Origin: CAYNNP01 sp964398215
Lineage (GTDB): Bacteria > Planctomycetota > Planctomycetia > Pirellulales > Pirellulaceae
DNA length: 62,823 nucleotides
Direction of reading: 5' to 3'
Assembly (NCBI GenBank): GCA_964398215.1
Contig: CAYNNP010000008.1
Location: 1-62,823, forward strand
Numbering within the stretch: the stretch's first letter is position 1; each line of letters starts with the position of its first letter. This document shows, piece by piece, positions 1 through 9,525 of this stretch. The notes below the pieces were generated by a model. That model had not been told where the DNA came from. It saw only the letters and a program-made list of their open reading frames with translations, and searched no databases. The position numbers were made by a program, and so were the translations under genes.

Positions 1-218
1 GCCGCAACCTTGGGCTAACGCCCAAGGCTATATGCTGTCGCCACTTCGTGGCTGGGTAAAGGCGATGCAACATCAGTTTCCAAACAGACACTCGTTTGTG
101 GCGCCACCGCAATTTGTGGTGTGAAAAACTGAACAACTCCCCAAAAGCGCAACTTCAAAAAGCGTCAGCGAGGGACCGATTCAAGATTGATTGTCCCTCG
201 CTTGGTGAACGACATGCG

Positions 219-290
219 TTAGCCGTCGGCCAATTTGCGCAGAAATCGAACACAACAAAAACGGCGGCTATCGCCGTGCCGCTCACAAAA
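219..290. repeat. Dispersed intergenic repeat, copy 1
   Basis: A 72-nt stretch beginning TTAGCCGTCGGCCAATTTGC and ending GCCGCTCACAAAA recurs at 12210-12281 with only a handful of differences. It contains GGCGGCTATCGCC, which can fold as a small hairpin. Both copies are in intergenic DNA near gene ends. This resembles REP-like elements scattered through planctomycete genomes. That resemblance is inferred, while the two-copy match is seen directly. Confidence 0.75.
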
Positions 291-425
291 CAAAAAACTC
301 ACAGACTCTCCGGCCTTGATGTGCGTGGGGTGCGAATTGGATCGGTTCTACACCATGGTTAAGACAGAGGCACACGGACGCATCCACGGCGCAACAAAAA
401 AGGCCGGTGGCCGACACAGCCCTAG

Positions 426-445
426 CTGGTGGCGTCAGCCACCAG
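426..445 (-). terminator. Possible terminator hairpin after the FAD/Fe-S dehydrogenase
   Basis: A perfect 8-bp stem with a 4-nt loop (CTGGTGGC-GTCA-GCCACCAG) lies 22 nt past the stop codon of the minus-strand gene. There is no strong T tract right after it on the minus strand, so intrinsic termination is uncertain. Confidence 0.35.
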
Positions 446-467
446 ACAGAATCTTGTCGCCTGATCA

Positions 468-3416
468 TTATTCGCGTGGCGAGACGACTTCGACGAAATG
501 CTTTGCTTCGACATCCAGGAAATCGCGAAGCTGGTGTCGGCAGCTGATCCCGCAGGCAACAATCGACTTGCCTTCCTTGATGGCGTCTCGGACTGCAGGA
601 AACAAACGGTCTTCGCCAATTTGCTGTGAAAGATCGTAGTGTTCATAGCCGAACGATCCGGCCATTCCGCAGCAGCCCGAGTCTACTTCGTTGAGTTCAG
701 TGTTTTCGATTTTGGCAAACAGTTCGTGAATCGAACCGGTGCCGAAAACCGCTTTCTGGTGGCAATGCCCATGCAATAACACGGAACTTGCGTCGCATTT
801 CAAGTCAACGTTTTCGTCGGCCAGAAATTGGTCGATCATTTTGACTTGCTGCGCTACCGTTGTGCCAAGTTCGGTATCGTCGATCAAGTCTGGCAAATCT
901 TGCATCAGCGAACTGGCACATGATGGCTCTAAGCACAGAATCGGCAAACCCTGCCGCGCGAAACTTGCTAGGTTTTTCATCGTCTGCAAACCTCCCTGCT
1001 TTGCTTCTCGCAAGAGTCCTTTGGAGATCCGAGTTCGTTGGCAGCAACCTGCGCCGGCAACGATCACTTCGTAGCCCAGTTGTTCTAGCAGTTCGACGGC
1101 AGCGAGACCAACTTGCGGTTCCATGTACGAATGAAAAGTGTCATTGAACAAGACGACTTTTTGGCGCGATGCCGACTGGCTTGGCGATTTCGATTCACGA
1201 CTGGCCAGCAACTGGTCCAAGTTTTTGTCGGCAAAGGCGGGCAGTGCTCGGCGGCGGTCGATGCCAGCGGACTTTTCCAAGGCGAGACGTGAGCCAGGAG
1301 TCTTTATCACGATCTTTGGCAACCAATGAAATTTGCCGGCCAATTTCCTTGCTTGGTCAGGCATTCGGCCAAGGATTTTTGCAGCGAGCGAGATACCTTG
1401 TTTGTCGTGTCGCATTTGCAGTGCGTCAGATTTAAGTCGCGACATGTCGACAGAATTGGGGCACTCGGTCTTGCATGCCTTGCACTCCAGGCACAGATCC
1501 AGAACATCGTGAACTTCGTCGCTGGCAAGTGCCGAATGGGGGTCGTCTTGTGCTAAATCTAACTGGCCTGACATCGCCAGGCGCAGTGCGTTGGCACGAC
1601 CGCGTGTTGTATCCTGTTCGTTTCGCGTTGCCATGTATGACGGGCACATGGTTCCGCCGCCAACCTTGCGACATGCGCCGACACCGTTGCATTGTTCGAC
1701 GGCCAATCGAAAACCGCCTTGATCGCGATAATGAAACTGCGATTCGACTTCGTCCATTTTGTAACGAGTTCCATAACGCAATGAATCCTTGTCGGTCATC
1801 GGCGGTGCGTCAACGATTTTGCCAGGGTTCATTAGACCGGCGGGATCAAAGATTCGTTTGACTTCGCGAAATGCTTCGTAGAGCTTGTCGCCAAAGAATT
1901 TCGGAATGTACTCGCCACGCAATTGGCCATCGCCATGTTCGCCGGCAAAGATCCCGCCGTATTCGACCACCATTTCAAAGGCTCGGTCGGCGATCAACCG
2001 CATCTTGTCAATCTGATCTTGCTGATGCAGATCGAGTGCGGGGCGAAAGTGGATCACGCCAACCGACGCGTGTGCGTACAACGTCGTTTCAACGTCCAAT
2101 TCGTCACAGCAGTCTCGCAGGCGTTTGATATATTCAGCCAGAACTTCAACGGGAACGCACGCGTCTTCAACAAACGCTTGTCCTTTCGTTGGACCCGCAA
2201 CGTTGGAAATCAAACCAAGCCCTAGCTTTCGCGTTTCCCAGACATCTTTTTGATCATCTGGCACCGTGATCAATGGATGCGAATAGCCGATCGATTGACT
2301 TGACATTGCGTCGGCAAATTCAGCCGCTTTGCGATTGGCGTCATCAGCATCATCGCCAAAGAACTCGGTGATCATGACGGCGGCCGGATCGCCTTGAATC
2401 CATCCAGACATGTGTTTGGTCGCGGGATTCATTTGTGCTTCCACCAACACGCCACGGTCCAGCATTTCGACTGCGGAGGGGCCAAAGCGGTTGATCGATG
2501 GCACTGCGGCAAGCGAATCGATGTCATCATCAAAGTGGACGACGCAGAGCGCAGTCGCTTTGGGGTTGGGCGTCAAGCGGATCTTTGCCGATAGCAAAAA
2601 GGCCAGTGTGCCTTCGGATCCGACGACCAAATTGGCAAGGTTCCAGGTTCGTTTTCCTTGGTTGTTCGCAGAGCGTGGGCCAATGTCGCCGGTGTATCCG
2701 GCACCATCAACGAATTCGTCCAGGTTATAGCCTGAGACTCGCCGCATGACCTTGGGGTAGCGGGCGAGAATTTCCTGCTCGTGAGTCTCCACCAGTGTTT
2801 TGATCTCGCGATAAACTCGCGCCGATTGGTCGTCACCGTCTGCCTTGGTTTGCCATTCTTGGTCGCTGCAGGGGCCGACTTCCATGACAGTGCCATCACT
2901 GAGAATGAATTTGCATTCCAAAACATGGTCGATTGTTTTTCCGTAAACGATCGAACGTGTCCCGGATGTATTGTTTCCGATCATGCCGCCGATTGTTGCG
3001 CGCGACGTCGTAGCGGGATCGGGAGCAAAGTGAAAACCAAACGGCTGCAGTTTTGCATTGACATGATCGCGAACCGCACCGGCTTGAACGATTGCCCAAC
3101 CTTCCGCTTCGTTTATTTCCAAAACACGATTGATATTCTTGGAAAGATCGATCACGAGACCGGGGCCAAAACTCTGCCCTGAAAGTGCGGTTCCGCCACC
3201 GCGCGGAGTGATTGGGACACGGTGCTTTGCGCAGAGTTTCACCGCAGTGATGACGTCCGCTTCGTCTTGTGGGACCAGCACACATCGAGGCATTTGTTGG
3301 TAGTGACTGGCGTCGGTCGCGTAAATTCCGCGAACGACTTGGCCGGTGAATACCTCGCCCTGTACGGCTTGGCGGAGTTCGGAAACAAAATCTTCATTCG
3401 TCGAGTCGGAATCCAT
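468..3416 (-). CDS. FAD-binding and 4Fe-4S D-2-hydroxyacid (D-lactate-type) dehydrogenase
   Basis: Predicted to oxidise a D-2-hydroxyacid such as D-lactate or 2-hydroxyglutarate, passing electrons through FAD and Fe-S clusters to the respiratory chain. The N-terminal half is a PCMH-type FAD domain (PRGGGTALSGQS near residue 75, then an ATIGGMIGNNTSGTRS stretch) followed by a FAD-oxidase C domain ending near GEHGDG. The C-terminal half carries a ferredoxin-like part with CLECKACKTECPNS, preceded by an unusual CNGVGACRK...GTMCPSY site, and then two CCG-type cysteine domains (GAGCCQRT and SGCCGMAG). About 982 residues is the usual size for this fused YdiJ-like family. I chose ATG at 3416 over the in-frame TTG one codon upstream, because AAAGGA lies about 10 nt before it. 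Substrate specificity cannot be read from sequence. No glycolate operon partners are adjacent, so it probably acts alone. Confidence 0.88.
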   Translation of the reverse strand: MDSDSTNEDFVSELRQAVQGEVFTGQVVRGIYATDASHYQQMPRCVLVPQDEADVITAVKLCAKHRVPITPRGGGTALSGQSFGPGLVIDLSKNINRVLEINEAEGWAIVQAGAVRDHVNAKLQPFGFHFAPDPATTSRATIGGMIGNNTSGTRSIVYGKTIDHVLECKFILSDGTVMEVGPCSDQEWQTKADGDDQSARVYREIKTLVETHEQEILARYPKVMRRVSGYNLDEFVDGAGYTGDIGPRSANNQGKRTWNLANLVVGSEGTLAFLLSAKIRLTPNPKATALCVVHFDDDIDSLAAVPSINRFGPSAVEMLDRGVLVEAQMNPATKHMSGWIQGDPAAVMITEFFGDDADDANRKAAEFADAMSSQSIGYSHPLITVPDDQKDVWETRKLGLGLISNVAGPTKGQAFVEDACVPVEVLAEYIKRLRDCCDELDVETTLYAHASVGVIHFRPALDLHQQDQIDKMRLIADRAFEMVVEYGGIFAGEHGDGQLRGEYIPKFFGDKLYEAFREVKRIFDPAGLMNPGKIVDAPPMTDKDSLRYGTRYKMDEVESQFHYRDQGGFRLAVEQCNGVGACRKVGGGTMCPSYMATRNEQDTTRGRANALRLAMSGQLDLAQDDPHSALASDEVHDVLDLCLECKACKTECPNSVDMSRLKSDALQMRHDKQGISLAAKILGRMPDQARKLAGKFHWLPKIVIKTPGSRLALEKSAGIDRRRALPAFADKNLDQLLASRESKSPSQSASRQKVVLFNDTFHSYMEPQVGLAAVELLEQLGYEVIVAGAGCCQRTRISKGLLREAKQGGLQTMKNLASFARQGLPILCLEPSCASSLMQDLPDLIDDTELGTTVAQQVKMIDQFLADENVDLKCDASSVLLHGHCHQKAVFGTGSIHELFAKIENTELNEVDSGCCGMAGSFGYEHYDLSQQIGEDRLFPAVRDAIKEGKSIVACGISCRHQLRDFLDVEAKHFVEVVSPRE

Positions 3417-3526
3417 CAAAACATCCTTTCAAAGTAGGCTGGATTCTAACGCGCCGGTCGCGATTCGCATTCACGAGCGAGTATCATGTGGGACCACAAA
3501 AACGTAAATCTACCAACGAGTGTCCA

Positions 3527-4987
3527 ATGAAACGTCATTTCGCTGCCTTTATTGGACTGATCGTCGCTTGTGCCGCGTTGAATTCCTCGTTGTTAGCGGC
3601 GGCGAAACCGAATGTGCTGTTCATCATTTGCGATGACCTGAACTGTGATCTTGGGTGTTACGGGCATCCGCTGGTCAAGACTCCGAATCTTGATCGATTG
3701 GCGGATCGGGGTGTGTTGTTCCAAAATGCGCATTGTAATTATCCACTTTGCGGTCCCAGTCGTGCTTCCTTCATGAGTGGACTGTATCCGGATCAATCAT
3801 TGATCCAACGCAATGCGATTTATTTGCGTGAGCACGTTCCGAATGTAAAAACGATTTCGCAGAGTTTTCGCGCTGCCGGGTATTTTGCGACGCGAATTGG
3901 CAAGATCTATCATTACAACGTTCCCAAACATATTGGGACCAGTGGACATGACGATCCGTATTCTTGGAATCGAACCATCAATCCGTACGGGCGTGACAAA
4001 TGGGATGAAGATGAAATTTTTAGCTTGAAGCCAGGAAACTTTGGCGCGACACTCAGCTGGTTGGCAGCCGATGGCACCGATCAAGAACAAACCGATGGAA
4101 TGTCGGCGACGCATGCGATTGATGTGATGAAGCAACATGCAAAAGACGACTCGCCCTTTTTTCTAGCGTTGGGATTGTTTCGTCCGCACACGCCTTATGT
4201 TGCTCCGAAAGCGTACTTCGACATGTACGATTTGGCTGACATCAAAGTTCCGGTCGTGCCTGATGGCTACTACCAGAGTGTGCCTTCGGAAGCGCGTCGA
4301 TGGCTGTCGCGGCGAAAGGAACAGGTCGACTTGGATCCGGAAATCGCCAAGAAAGCGATCCGTGCTTACTATGCGTCTATCAGTTTCGCGGATGCACAAA
4401 TCGGTCGAGTGCTGGATGCTTTGAAATCGTCTGGATTGGATCAGAACACGATTGTTCTTTTCACGTCCGATCATGGTTATCACATGGGCGAACACAATCA
4501 CTATCAAAAGACGACACTGTTTGAGAACGCGACGCACGTTCCGTTGGTGATCGCCGGACCAGGAATTAGTCCAGGCCACTCGAAAAATACGTTTGCCGAA
4601 ATGGTGGATTTTTATCCAACGCTAACGGAGCTTGCTGGATTGAAGCGTCCGCCGCACGTGTCGGGCGTGAGTTTGGTTCCAGCTCTAAAAAATCCAGAAG
4701 TGGTGGTGCGAGATTCCGCGCTAACGCAGCTTGGCAGCGGCTATAGTCTGCGAACAAAAGATTATCGCTTCAATGTTTGGGGCGAAGCAGGCGCGAGCGG
4801 CCGCGAATTGTACGATCGGCGTAGCGATCAAGCGGAGATGTTGAACAAGATCGACGCGCCTGAGTATGCGGAGGTTGTCGCTGGCTTGCAGCAGCAGATT
4901 GATGCTCGAATCCAGCAGGCGAGGTCAAAGCCGAAGGGAATCAAGCAGATTGAATTCAAGAACAATCGTCACGTGCCTTCGAAATAG
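3527..4987 (+). CDS. Secreted sulfatase (iduronate-2-sulfatase-like)
   Basis: Hydrolyses sulfate esters, probably on a polysaccharide, outside the cytoplasm. Numbered from ATG 3527, residues 1-25 form a signal peptide ending near LLAAA. The calcium-binding aspartates are at D36-D37 (FIICDDLN). The formylglycine motif CGPSR has its modified cysteine at C75, giving C-x-P-x-R. Further metal and active-site residues appear in SDHGYHMGEHNHYQKTTLFE. The order and spacing fit family S1 sulfatases, and the overall pattern is iduronate-sulfatase-like, the commonest type in planctomycetes. An in-frame GTG at 3488 would add 13 residues before the signal peptide and is less likely. The gene is divergent from the dehydrogenase and appears monocistronic. 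The true substrate is unknown. A cytoplasmic or co-translational formylglycine-generating enzyme must be encoded elsewhere. Confidence 0.92.
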   Translation: MKRHFAAFIGLIVACAALNSSLLAAAKPNVLFIICDDLNCDLGCYGHPLVKTPNLDRLADRGVLFQNAHCNYPLCGPSRASFMSGLYPDQSLIQRNAIYLREHVPNVKTISQSFRAAGYFATRIGKIYHYNVPKHIGTSGHDDPYSWNRTINPYGRDKWDEDEIFSLKPGNFGATLSWLAADGTDQEQTDGMSATHAIDVMKQHAKDDSPFFLALGLFRPHTPYVAPKAYFDMYDLADIKVPVVPDGYYQSVPSEARRWLSRRKEQVDLDPEIAKKAIRAYYASISFADAQIGRVLDALKSSGLDQNTIVLFTSDHGYHMGEHNHYQKTTLFENATHVPLVIAGPGISPGHSKNTFAEMVDFYPTLTELAGLKRPPHVSGVSLVPALKNPEVVVRDSALTQLGSGYSLRTKDYRFNVWGEAGASGRELYDRRSDQAEMLNKIDAPEYAEVVAGLQQQIDARIQQARSKPKGIKQIEFKNNRHVPSK

Positions 4988-5078
4988 ACGGCAGAATTTG
5001 GGTGACGGCAAATTGTTGGCTTGAATATTTTGGTGGTCGCTCTAACATTCGGCGTGTCTTGATCACCACGCGAATTTT

Positions 5079-6179
5079 GTGACCGGAATTGTGAATCTAC
5101 CCATCCTTGAATCAGACGTGAATGAATCGACGTCTGAAGGTGCGCGCCGGCATCTGTTGGATTTGACTTTAGATGACCTGAAGGCTTGGTTGTCCGAAGT
5201 CGATCAGCCTGGGTTTCGCGCCAAGCAGATTCAGGGCTGGGTCTATCAACGTCGCGCGTCTAGCTTCCAGGACATGAGCGATTTGCCAAAGAAGCTTCGT
5301 GATTTGCTGGCCGAGCAGTTTGTGATTTTCAGCTCAAGTGAGTCGCATGTTGCGAGTTCGTCGGACGGGACGGATAAAATCTTGGTCCGTTTGGCAGATG
5401 GTGGCGAAGTTGAATGTGTTTTACTGCGCGATGGAGCAAGACGCAGTATCTGTGTCAGTAGCCAAGTCGGTTGTGCGATGGGTTGCGTTTTCTGCGCAAG
5501 CGGATTGGATGGCGTTGACCGGAATTTGACGCGTGGCGAGATTCTGGAGCAAATGCTTCGCCTGCAAGCTCGGCTTGCCGATGATGAACGCTTGAGCCAC
5601 ATCGTCATGATGGGGATGGGTGAACCGCTTGCGAATTTGGATCGTGTTGTTTCCGCTTTGGATGTTGCACGCAGTCCAGAAGGGCTGGGGATCAGTCCCA
5701 GGCGGATTACGATCAGTACTGTTGGATTGCCACCAGCGATCGACCGATTAGCGCAAAGTGGTGTGCCCTACAATTTGGCGGTCAGTCTCCATGCACCCAA
5801 TGAACAATTGCGTAGTGAGTTGGTTCCGGTCAACAAAAAGATCGGCATGCAAGCTGTCTTGGATGCCGCTGATCGCTACTTTGCAGCCAATGGACGCCGG
5901 CTGACGTTCGAGTATGTATTGCTTGGTGGATTGAACGATTCGCAGGAAAATGCTCGTGAGTTGTCGCGATTGCTGCGAACGCGAAACGTGCTGTTGAACG
6001 TTATTCCCTACAATCCCGTGGAGGGATTGCCATACAAAGAACCCAGCAAGACATCGATTTCTGCGTTCCGTGAAATCTTGGAGTCTTACAATGTGAACGT
6101 CAAATTTCGCCAACGCAAAGGTGGCGAGATCGACGCAGCGTGCGGACAGTTGCGGCGCAACCGCGCGAAGCTGAAATAG
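5079..6179 (+). CDS. rlmN: Dual-specificity 23S rRNA A2503 / tRNA A37 C2-methyltransferase RlmN
   Basis: A radical SAM enzyme that methylates C2 of A2503 in 23S rRNA, and of A37 in some tRNAs. The [4Fe-4S]-SAM cysteines are C132, C136 and C139 in GCAMGCVFCASG. A C-terminal cysteine at C355 (IDAACGQL) matches the one that forms the covalent RNA intermediate in this family. The GEPLAN SAM-contact motif and the conserved NVIPYNP segment are present. Its 366 residues are typical. The start is a GTG at 5079. A second in-frame GTG at 5091 is possible, since the first residues are not conserved. The gene stands alone and converges on sdaA with only 45 nt between stops. No drug-resistance Cfr features stand out, so ordinary RlmN is the best call. 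Confidence 0.95.
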   Translation: MTGIVNLPILESDVNESTSEGARRHLLDLTLDDLKAWLSEVDQPGFRAKQIQGWVYQRRASSFQDMSDLPKKLRDLLAEQFVIFSSSESHVASSSDGTDKILVRLADGGEVECVLLRDGARRSICVSSQVGCAMGCVFCASGLDGVDRNLTRGEILEQMLRLQARLADDERLSHIVMMGMGEPLANLDRVVSALDVARSPEGLGISPRRITISTVGLPPAIDRLAQSGVPYNLAVSLHAPNEQLRSELVPVNKKIGMQAVLDAADRYFAANGRRLTFEYVLLGGLNDSQENARELSRLLRTRNVLLNVIPYNPVEGLPYKEPSKTSISAFREILESYNVNVKFRQRKGGEIDAACGQLRRNRAKLK

Positions 6180-6224
6180 TTTCGAACTGAAACTTTATTG
6201 CGCTGCCGCCGGGTTTGTAGGACT

Positions 6225-7829
6225 CTACTTGGCGGTTGCTTTTGGCGGAGTAATGATGGGTACTGCGCAACCGCAGCCTCCTGATCCGCAGCCGCCAGCA
6301 AGGCGTTTTTCGATCGCTTTGGAAGTCGGTGTGCTTGCTAATCCACCCAAGGCAGTGCAGCGATGCTCGCGTGGCATTCTCTCTGCAACCGCTTTTGCAG
6401 CCGCGATCGTTTCATCCAGCGGAATGACCGCGTTGAATCCGGCCAAGGCCATGTTGGCACATGAAATCGCGTTACTGGCTGCCATGACATTCTTGCCAAG
6501 GCAGGGAACTTCGACGCGATTGGCAACCGGGTCGCAGATCAAGCCCAGCATGTTTTGCATCGCCATCGATGCGGCTCCGGTTGCTTGTTCCGCAGTCCCG
6601 CCTTGGAAGCCAACCAGGGCAGCAGCAGCCATGGCGGCCGCCGATCCACCCTCGGCTTGGCAGCCGCCGACTTCGGCAGCAAAGCTCCAGTGGGTTGCAA
6701 TGAAAACGCCGATGATGCCAGCGGCCAACATGCCTTTGGCAATCTCTTCGTCCGTCAAGTTTTTCGATTCGCCGACCGCCAGTAAAGTAGCGGGCAATGC
6801 TGCGCAGGCGCCAGCTGTTGGGGCAGCAACGATCACGCCCATGCTACTTTTGACTTCCATCAACGCCGTTGTGTACAACACAATTTTGTTCAGCACGCCT
6901 CCGTCCAACAGAGTGCCAGCTTTCATCGCATCGGCAAAACCAATCGACTGAACTCCAAGCACTCGATCCTCGTAGTAGGTGCCTGCCAAACCTTGTTGGA
7001 CACTGGCACGCAAGATCTGAATGATATGGACCATTTTCTGGACGACTTGTTCCTCGGTCAGCCCGCCACGGTCCATTTCGTACTGGATTGCCAATTGCGA
7101 CAGCGTTGCATCTGGGCTGCAGCCTGAATGCATTTCGGCACAGGTCTGAAACGGAACTGTCAGGGAACGCCTAGAACCGATTGGCAAAACTGGCGACAAT
7201 CGCGCGACACGGTCAATGCCGGGAACAACAGAAAGCTGTTCTGTCGCAACGGCTTGTTGGGTTTGGATCTGAATGATCGCCGCGTCATTAGCACGATTCA
7301 GTTTTACGAAATCGGCGTTCAATTCGGCTTGAATGGAATCCGTATCGACTTCAGTGTTAGGTGCTAGCCACACCAAGGTTTCGTGGTAGTCACCAAACAT
7401 CGTCAAAGGCACGCCATCGACCGACAGTACTTCGATAATGCCGCCGCCCGTCGAAATAGCGATAATGGAGTGTGAATCGGTCGCGTTTGAAAGCGTCAGG
7501 CGGTACGTGTTTGGGTGCTGATCGTCGTAGTCACCGTACACAATTTTCAGATCGATGCCGGCTTCGACCAGCGCACTGTGTGAATCCGGAAGTCTGGCAT
7601 CGTCGGCCTCCCAGCCCAGCAAGCCACCGAAAAGTCCCATGTCGGAACCTTGGCTTGCGTGTGTTGCCGGCAACGAGCCCCCGTTATCAAACTCGACCAG
7701 TACTTGATTGAAGTCGGATTGCATCAAGTCTCTAGCGAGCCTGCCAATCCGTAGGGCAGCCGCACAGTGTGAGCTTGAAGGGCCACGCATAACCGGGCCA
7801 ATCACATCGTTGAAAATACTTACAATCAT
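6225..7829 (-). CDS. sdaA: L-serine ammonia-lyase, iron-sulfur dependent, single chain
   Basis: Deaminates L-serine to pyruvate and ammonia in the cytoplasm. The beta domain comes first (SIFNDVIGPVMRGPSSSH at residues 4-21), and the alpha domain carries the cluster. Cysteines C390, C432 and C443 have spacings of 42 and 11, matching the three ligands known for the single-chain bacterial enzyme, where the fourth iron site is open to the substrate. PTAGACAALPATL and the GGCQAEGGSAAAMA segment are also present. At 534 residues it is longer than the E. coli enzyme (about 455). The extra length is in a middle region (roughly 110-230) and in a C-terminal tail rich in Gly and Cys (GGCGSGGCGC). The tail cysteines are unusual and their role is unknown. 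The start is ATG 7829. Confidence 0.92.
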   Translation of the reverse strand: MIVSIFNDVIGPVMRGPSSSHCAAALRIGRLARDLMQSDFNQVLVEFDNGGSLPATHASQGSDMGLFGGLLGWEADDARLPDSHSALVEAGIDLKIVYGDYDDQHPNTYRLTLSNATDSHSIIAISTGGGIIEVLSVDGVPLTMFGDYHETLVWLAPNTEVDTDSIQAELNADFVKLNRANDAAIIQIQTQQAVATEQLSVVPGIDRVARLSPVLPIGSRRSLTVPFQTCAEMHSGCSPDATLSQLAIQYEMDRGGLTEEQVVQKMVHIIQILRASVQQGLAGTYYEDRVLGVQSIGFADAMKAGTLLDGGVLNKIVLYTTALMEVKSSMGVIVAAPTAGACAALPATLLAVGESKNLTDEEIAKGMLAAGIIGVFIATHWSFAAEVGGCQAEGGSAAAMAAAALVGFQGGTAEQATGAASMAMQNMLGLICDPVANRVEVPCLGKNVMAASNAISCANMALAGFNAVIPLDETIAAAKAVAERMPREHRCTALGGLASTPTSKAIEKRLAGGCGSGGCGCAVPIITPPKATAK

Positions 7830-7995
7830 GCGTGGATTATAGCCACAAAACTAGTCGCTAGTCTCAGGTGGTTATGATTGAATTGCAGAATCGGTAACCG
7901 AGTTTGCTGGCGGACTGTAGCGACAACTGGCGGTTGCGATTTGAATTATCATGATCCCGATAAAATTTACCAACTCTCTTAAATGGTGCTCACCC

Positions 7996-9525
7996 ATGTT
8001 TCTTAGACAATGTTTACCGCTGCTGTCACTCGTACTTGCGCAGTTTGCCATGGCGGATGTGCGGATGTCAGCGATCTTTGGCAATTCTATGGTCGTTCAA
8101 CGCGACAAACCGATTCATATATGGGGATGGACTGACGCCGAATCGCGAGTCATGGTCAGCATGGCAGACCAAAAAGTTTCAGGCAAAGCAAACGCGGATG
8201 GCCGATTTGACATTTTCCTGAAGGCCTTGCCAGCTGGCGGCCCCCATGAATTGATCGTCAAGGCAGGTGATACAACGCGCACAATCAAAGATGTTTTGGT
8301 GGGCGAAGTTTGGATTTGTAGTGGGCAGTCGAACATGGCGATGTCGGTTGACCGCGCGAATGACCCCGATCTGGAAACTTTGACTGCGAACTTTCCAAAC
8401 ATTCGTTTGATCTCGGTTCCTCAAGTCGGAACGCAAGAACCGCAGGATACTTTCAAGGGAGAGTGGGCCGCTTGCACCAGCGAGTCTGTCAAGAATTTTT
8501 CGGCGGTAGGATATTTCTTTGGTCGTCAGCTTCATCAGACGCTGAATGTCCCGATTGGTTTAGTGGACAACGCTTGGGGCGGTTCTGCAGCGGAAGCTTG
8601 GATTTCTCGCGAGAATTTAGAACAGGCTGGCGACTACGCTGAACTTCTTCAGCGGTGGGACGAGACAGCAAAGAACTACGACCATAAGGCGGCAGTTGAC
8701 AGCTACAAAAAGCGGCTTGCGAAATGGAATGAAACCAAAAAGGGAAACAAGCCAAGAGCGCCACGCAATCAACTGACAGGAAATCATCGGCCTGCGAATA
8801 TCTACAACGGAGTGCTGAAGCCAACGATTGGCTACACGGTGCGCGGCGCGATCTGGTACCAAGGCGAATCAAATTCAAGTCGTGCCTATCAGTATCGCAA
8901 GCTGTTTCCGTTGATGATCCAGTCTTGGCGCGATGAATGGAAACAAGGCGACTTTCCATTTTACTTTGTCCAATTGGCGGACTATCGCCCAGAAGTCGAC
9001 AAGCCTCAGGGAAGCGATTGGGCGGAACTGCGAGAGGCTCAAACGATGACGCTATCCGCGCTTCCCAATACAGGCGAGGCGGTGATATTGGATCTTGGTG
9101 AAGCCGCGGATATTCACCCCAAGAACAAACAGGATGTCGGCAAGCGGCTCGCACGATGGGCGCTTGCGAATGACTATGGCTACAAGATTCCGTTTCGCAG
9201 CCCAACGTTTGAAACCATGGAGGTGAAAGGTGGTCAAGCTGTTTTGACATTCGAGTATATCGGCGGCGGACTGGACACATTCGATGTGCGAGAACCAATC
9301 GGATTTGCGATCGCAGGGGAGGACCAGACGTTTGTTGACGCCCAAGCAAAGATCGTTGGCAAGAATAAAGTCCAAGTCTGGAGCGACACAGTGGAGAAAC
9401 CCGTCGCAGTGCGATACGCATGGGCGGACAATCCGATTTGTAATGTGCAAAGCAAAGAAGGTTTGCCGATGACTCCATTTCGCACCGACCAGTGGAAAGG
9501 CGTTACCGAAGGCAAAGTGAAGTAG
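7996..9525 (+). CDS. Secreted SGNH esterase, sialate O-acetylesterase family
   Basis: Probably removes acetyl groups from sugars, on sialic acid or on acetylated polysaccharides. Numbered from ATG 7996, a signal peptide covers about residues 1-20 (ending FAMA). An N-terminal beta domain is followed by the SGNH hydrolase core: SGQSNM at 109-114 with S112 as nucleophile, WYQGESNS as a later block, and DIHPKNKQDVGKRLA carrying the catalytic Asp and His. The 509 residues fit the family. An upstream in-frame ATG at 7951 would put a 15-residue polar extension before the signal peptide, so 7996 is preferred. The gene is separate from its neighbours. Together with the nearby sulfatase it suggests decoration-removing enzymes for marine glycans, which is an inference from content. 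Confidence 0.85.
   Translation: MFLRQCLPLLSLVLAQFAMADVRMSAIFGNSMVVQRDKPIHIWGWTDAESRVMVSMADQKVSGKANADGRFDIFLKALPAGGPHELIVKAGDTTRTIKDVLVGEVWICSGQSNMAMSVDRANDPDLETLTANFPNIRLISVPQVGTQEPQDTFKGEWAACTSESVKNFSAVGYFFGRQLHQTLNVPIGLVDNAWGGSAAEAWISRENLEQAGDYAELLQRWDETAKNYDHKAAVDSYKKRLAKWNETKKGNKPRAPRNQLTGNHRPANIYNGVLKPTIGYTVRGAIWYQGESNSSRAYQYRKLFPLMIQSWRDEWKQGDFPFYFVQLADYRPEVDKPQGSDWAELREAQTMTLSALPNTGEAVILDLGEAADIHPKNKQDVGKRLARWALANDYGYKIPFRSPTFETMEVKGGQAVLTFEYIGGGLDTFDVREPIGFAIAGEDQTFVDAQAKIVGKNKVQVWSDTVEKPVAVRYAWADNPICNVQSKEGLPMTPFRTDQWKGVTEGKVK

Larger units (their letters stand above)
1..467. other. Intergenic region with hairpins, no gene seen
   Basis: No convincing coding sequence. It starts with a hairpin of perfect 8-bp stem (CCTTGGGC, TAAC loop, GCCCAAGG, about 8-27) followed by a second small hairpin (GCCACTTCGTGGC, about 40-52). 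A 72-nt dispersed repeat lies at 219-290. Near the end of the minus-strand gene that follows there is an 8-bp hairpin at 426-445 (CTGGTGGC / GCCACCAG), which could end its transcript, though it has no clear T tract. Short reading frames here look random. Confidence 0.6.

Noticed and set aside
1..467. Short frames at the start of the window as real genes
   Set aside because: They overlap one another and the repeat at 219-290. Composition and lack of motifs indicate noise.
8489..9478. 329-codon frame on the minus strand within the acetylesterase gene
   Set aside because: It overlaps fully with a gene of clear family. Its composition is rich in Arg, Ser, Cys and Pro, as in antisense shadows.
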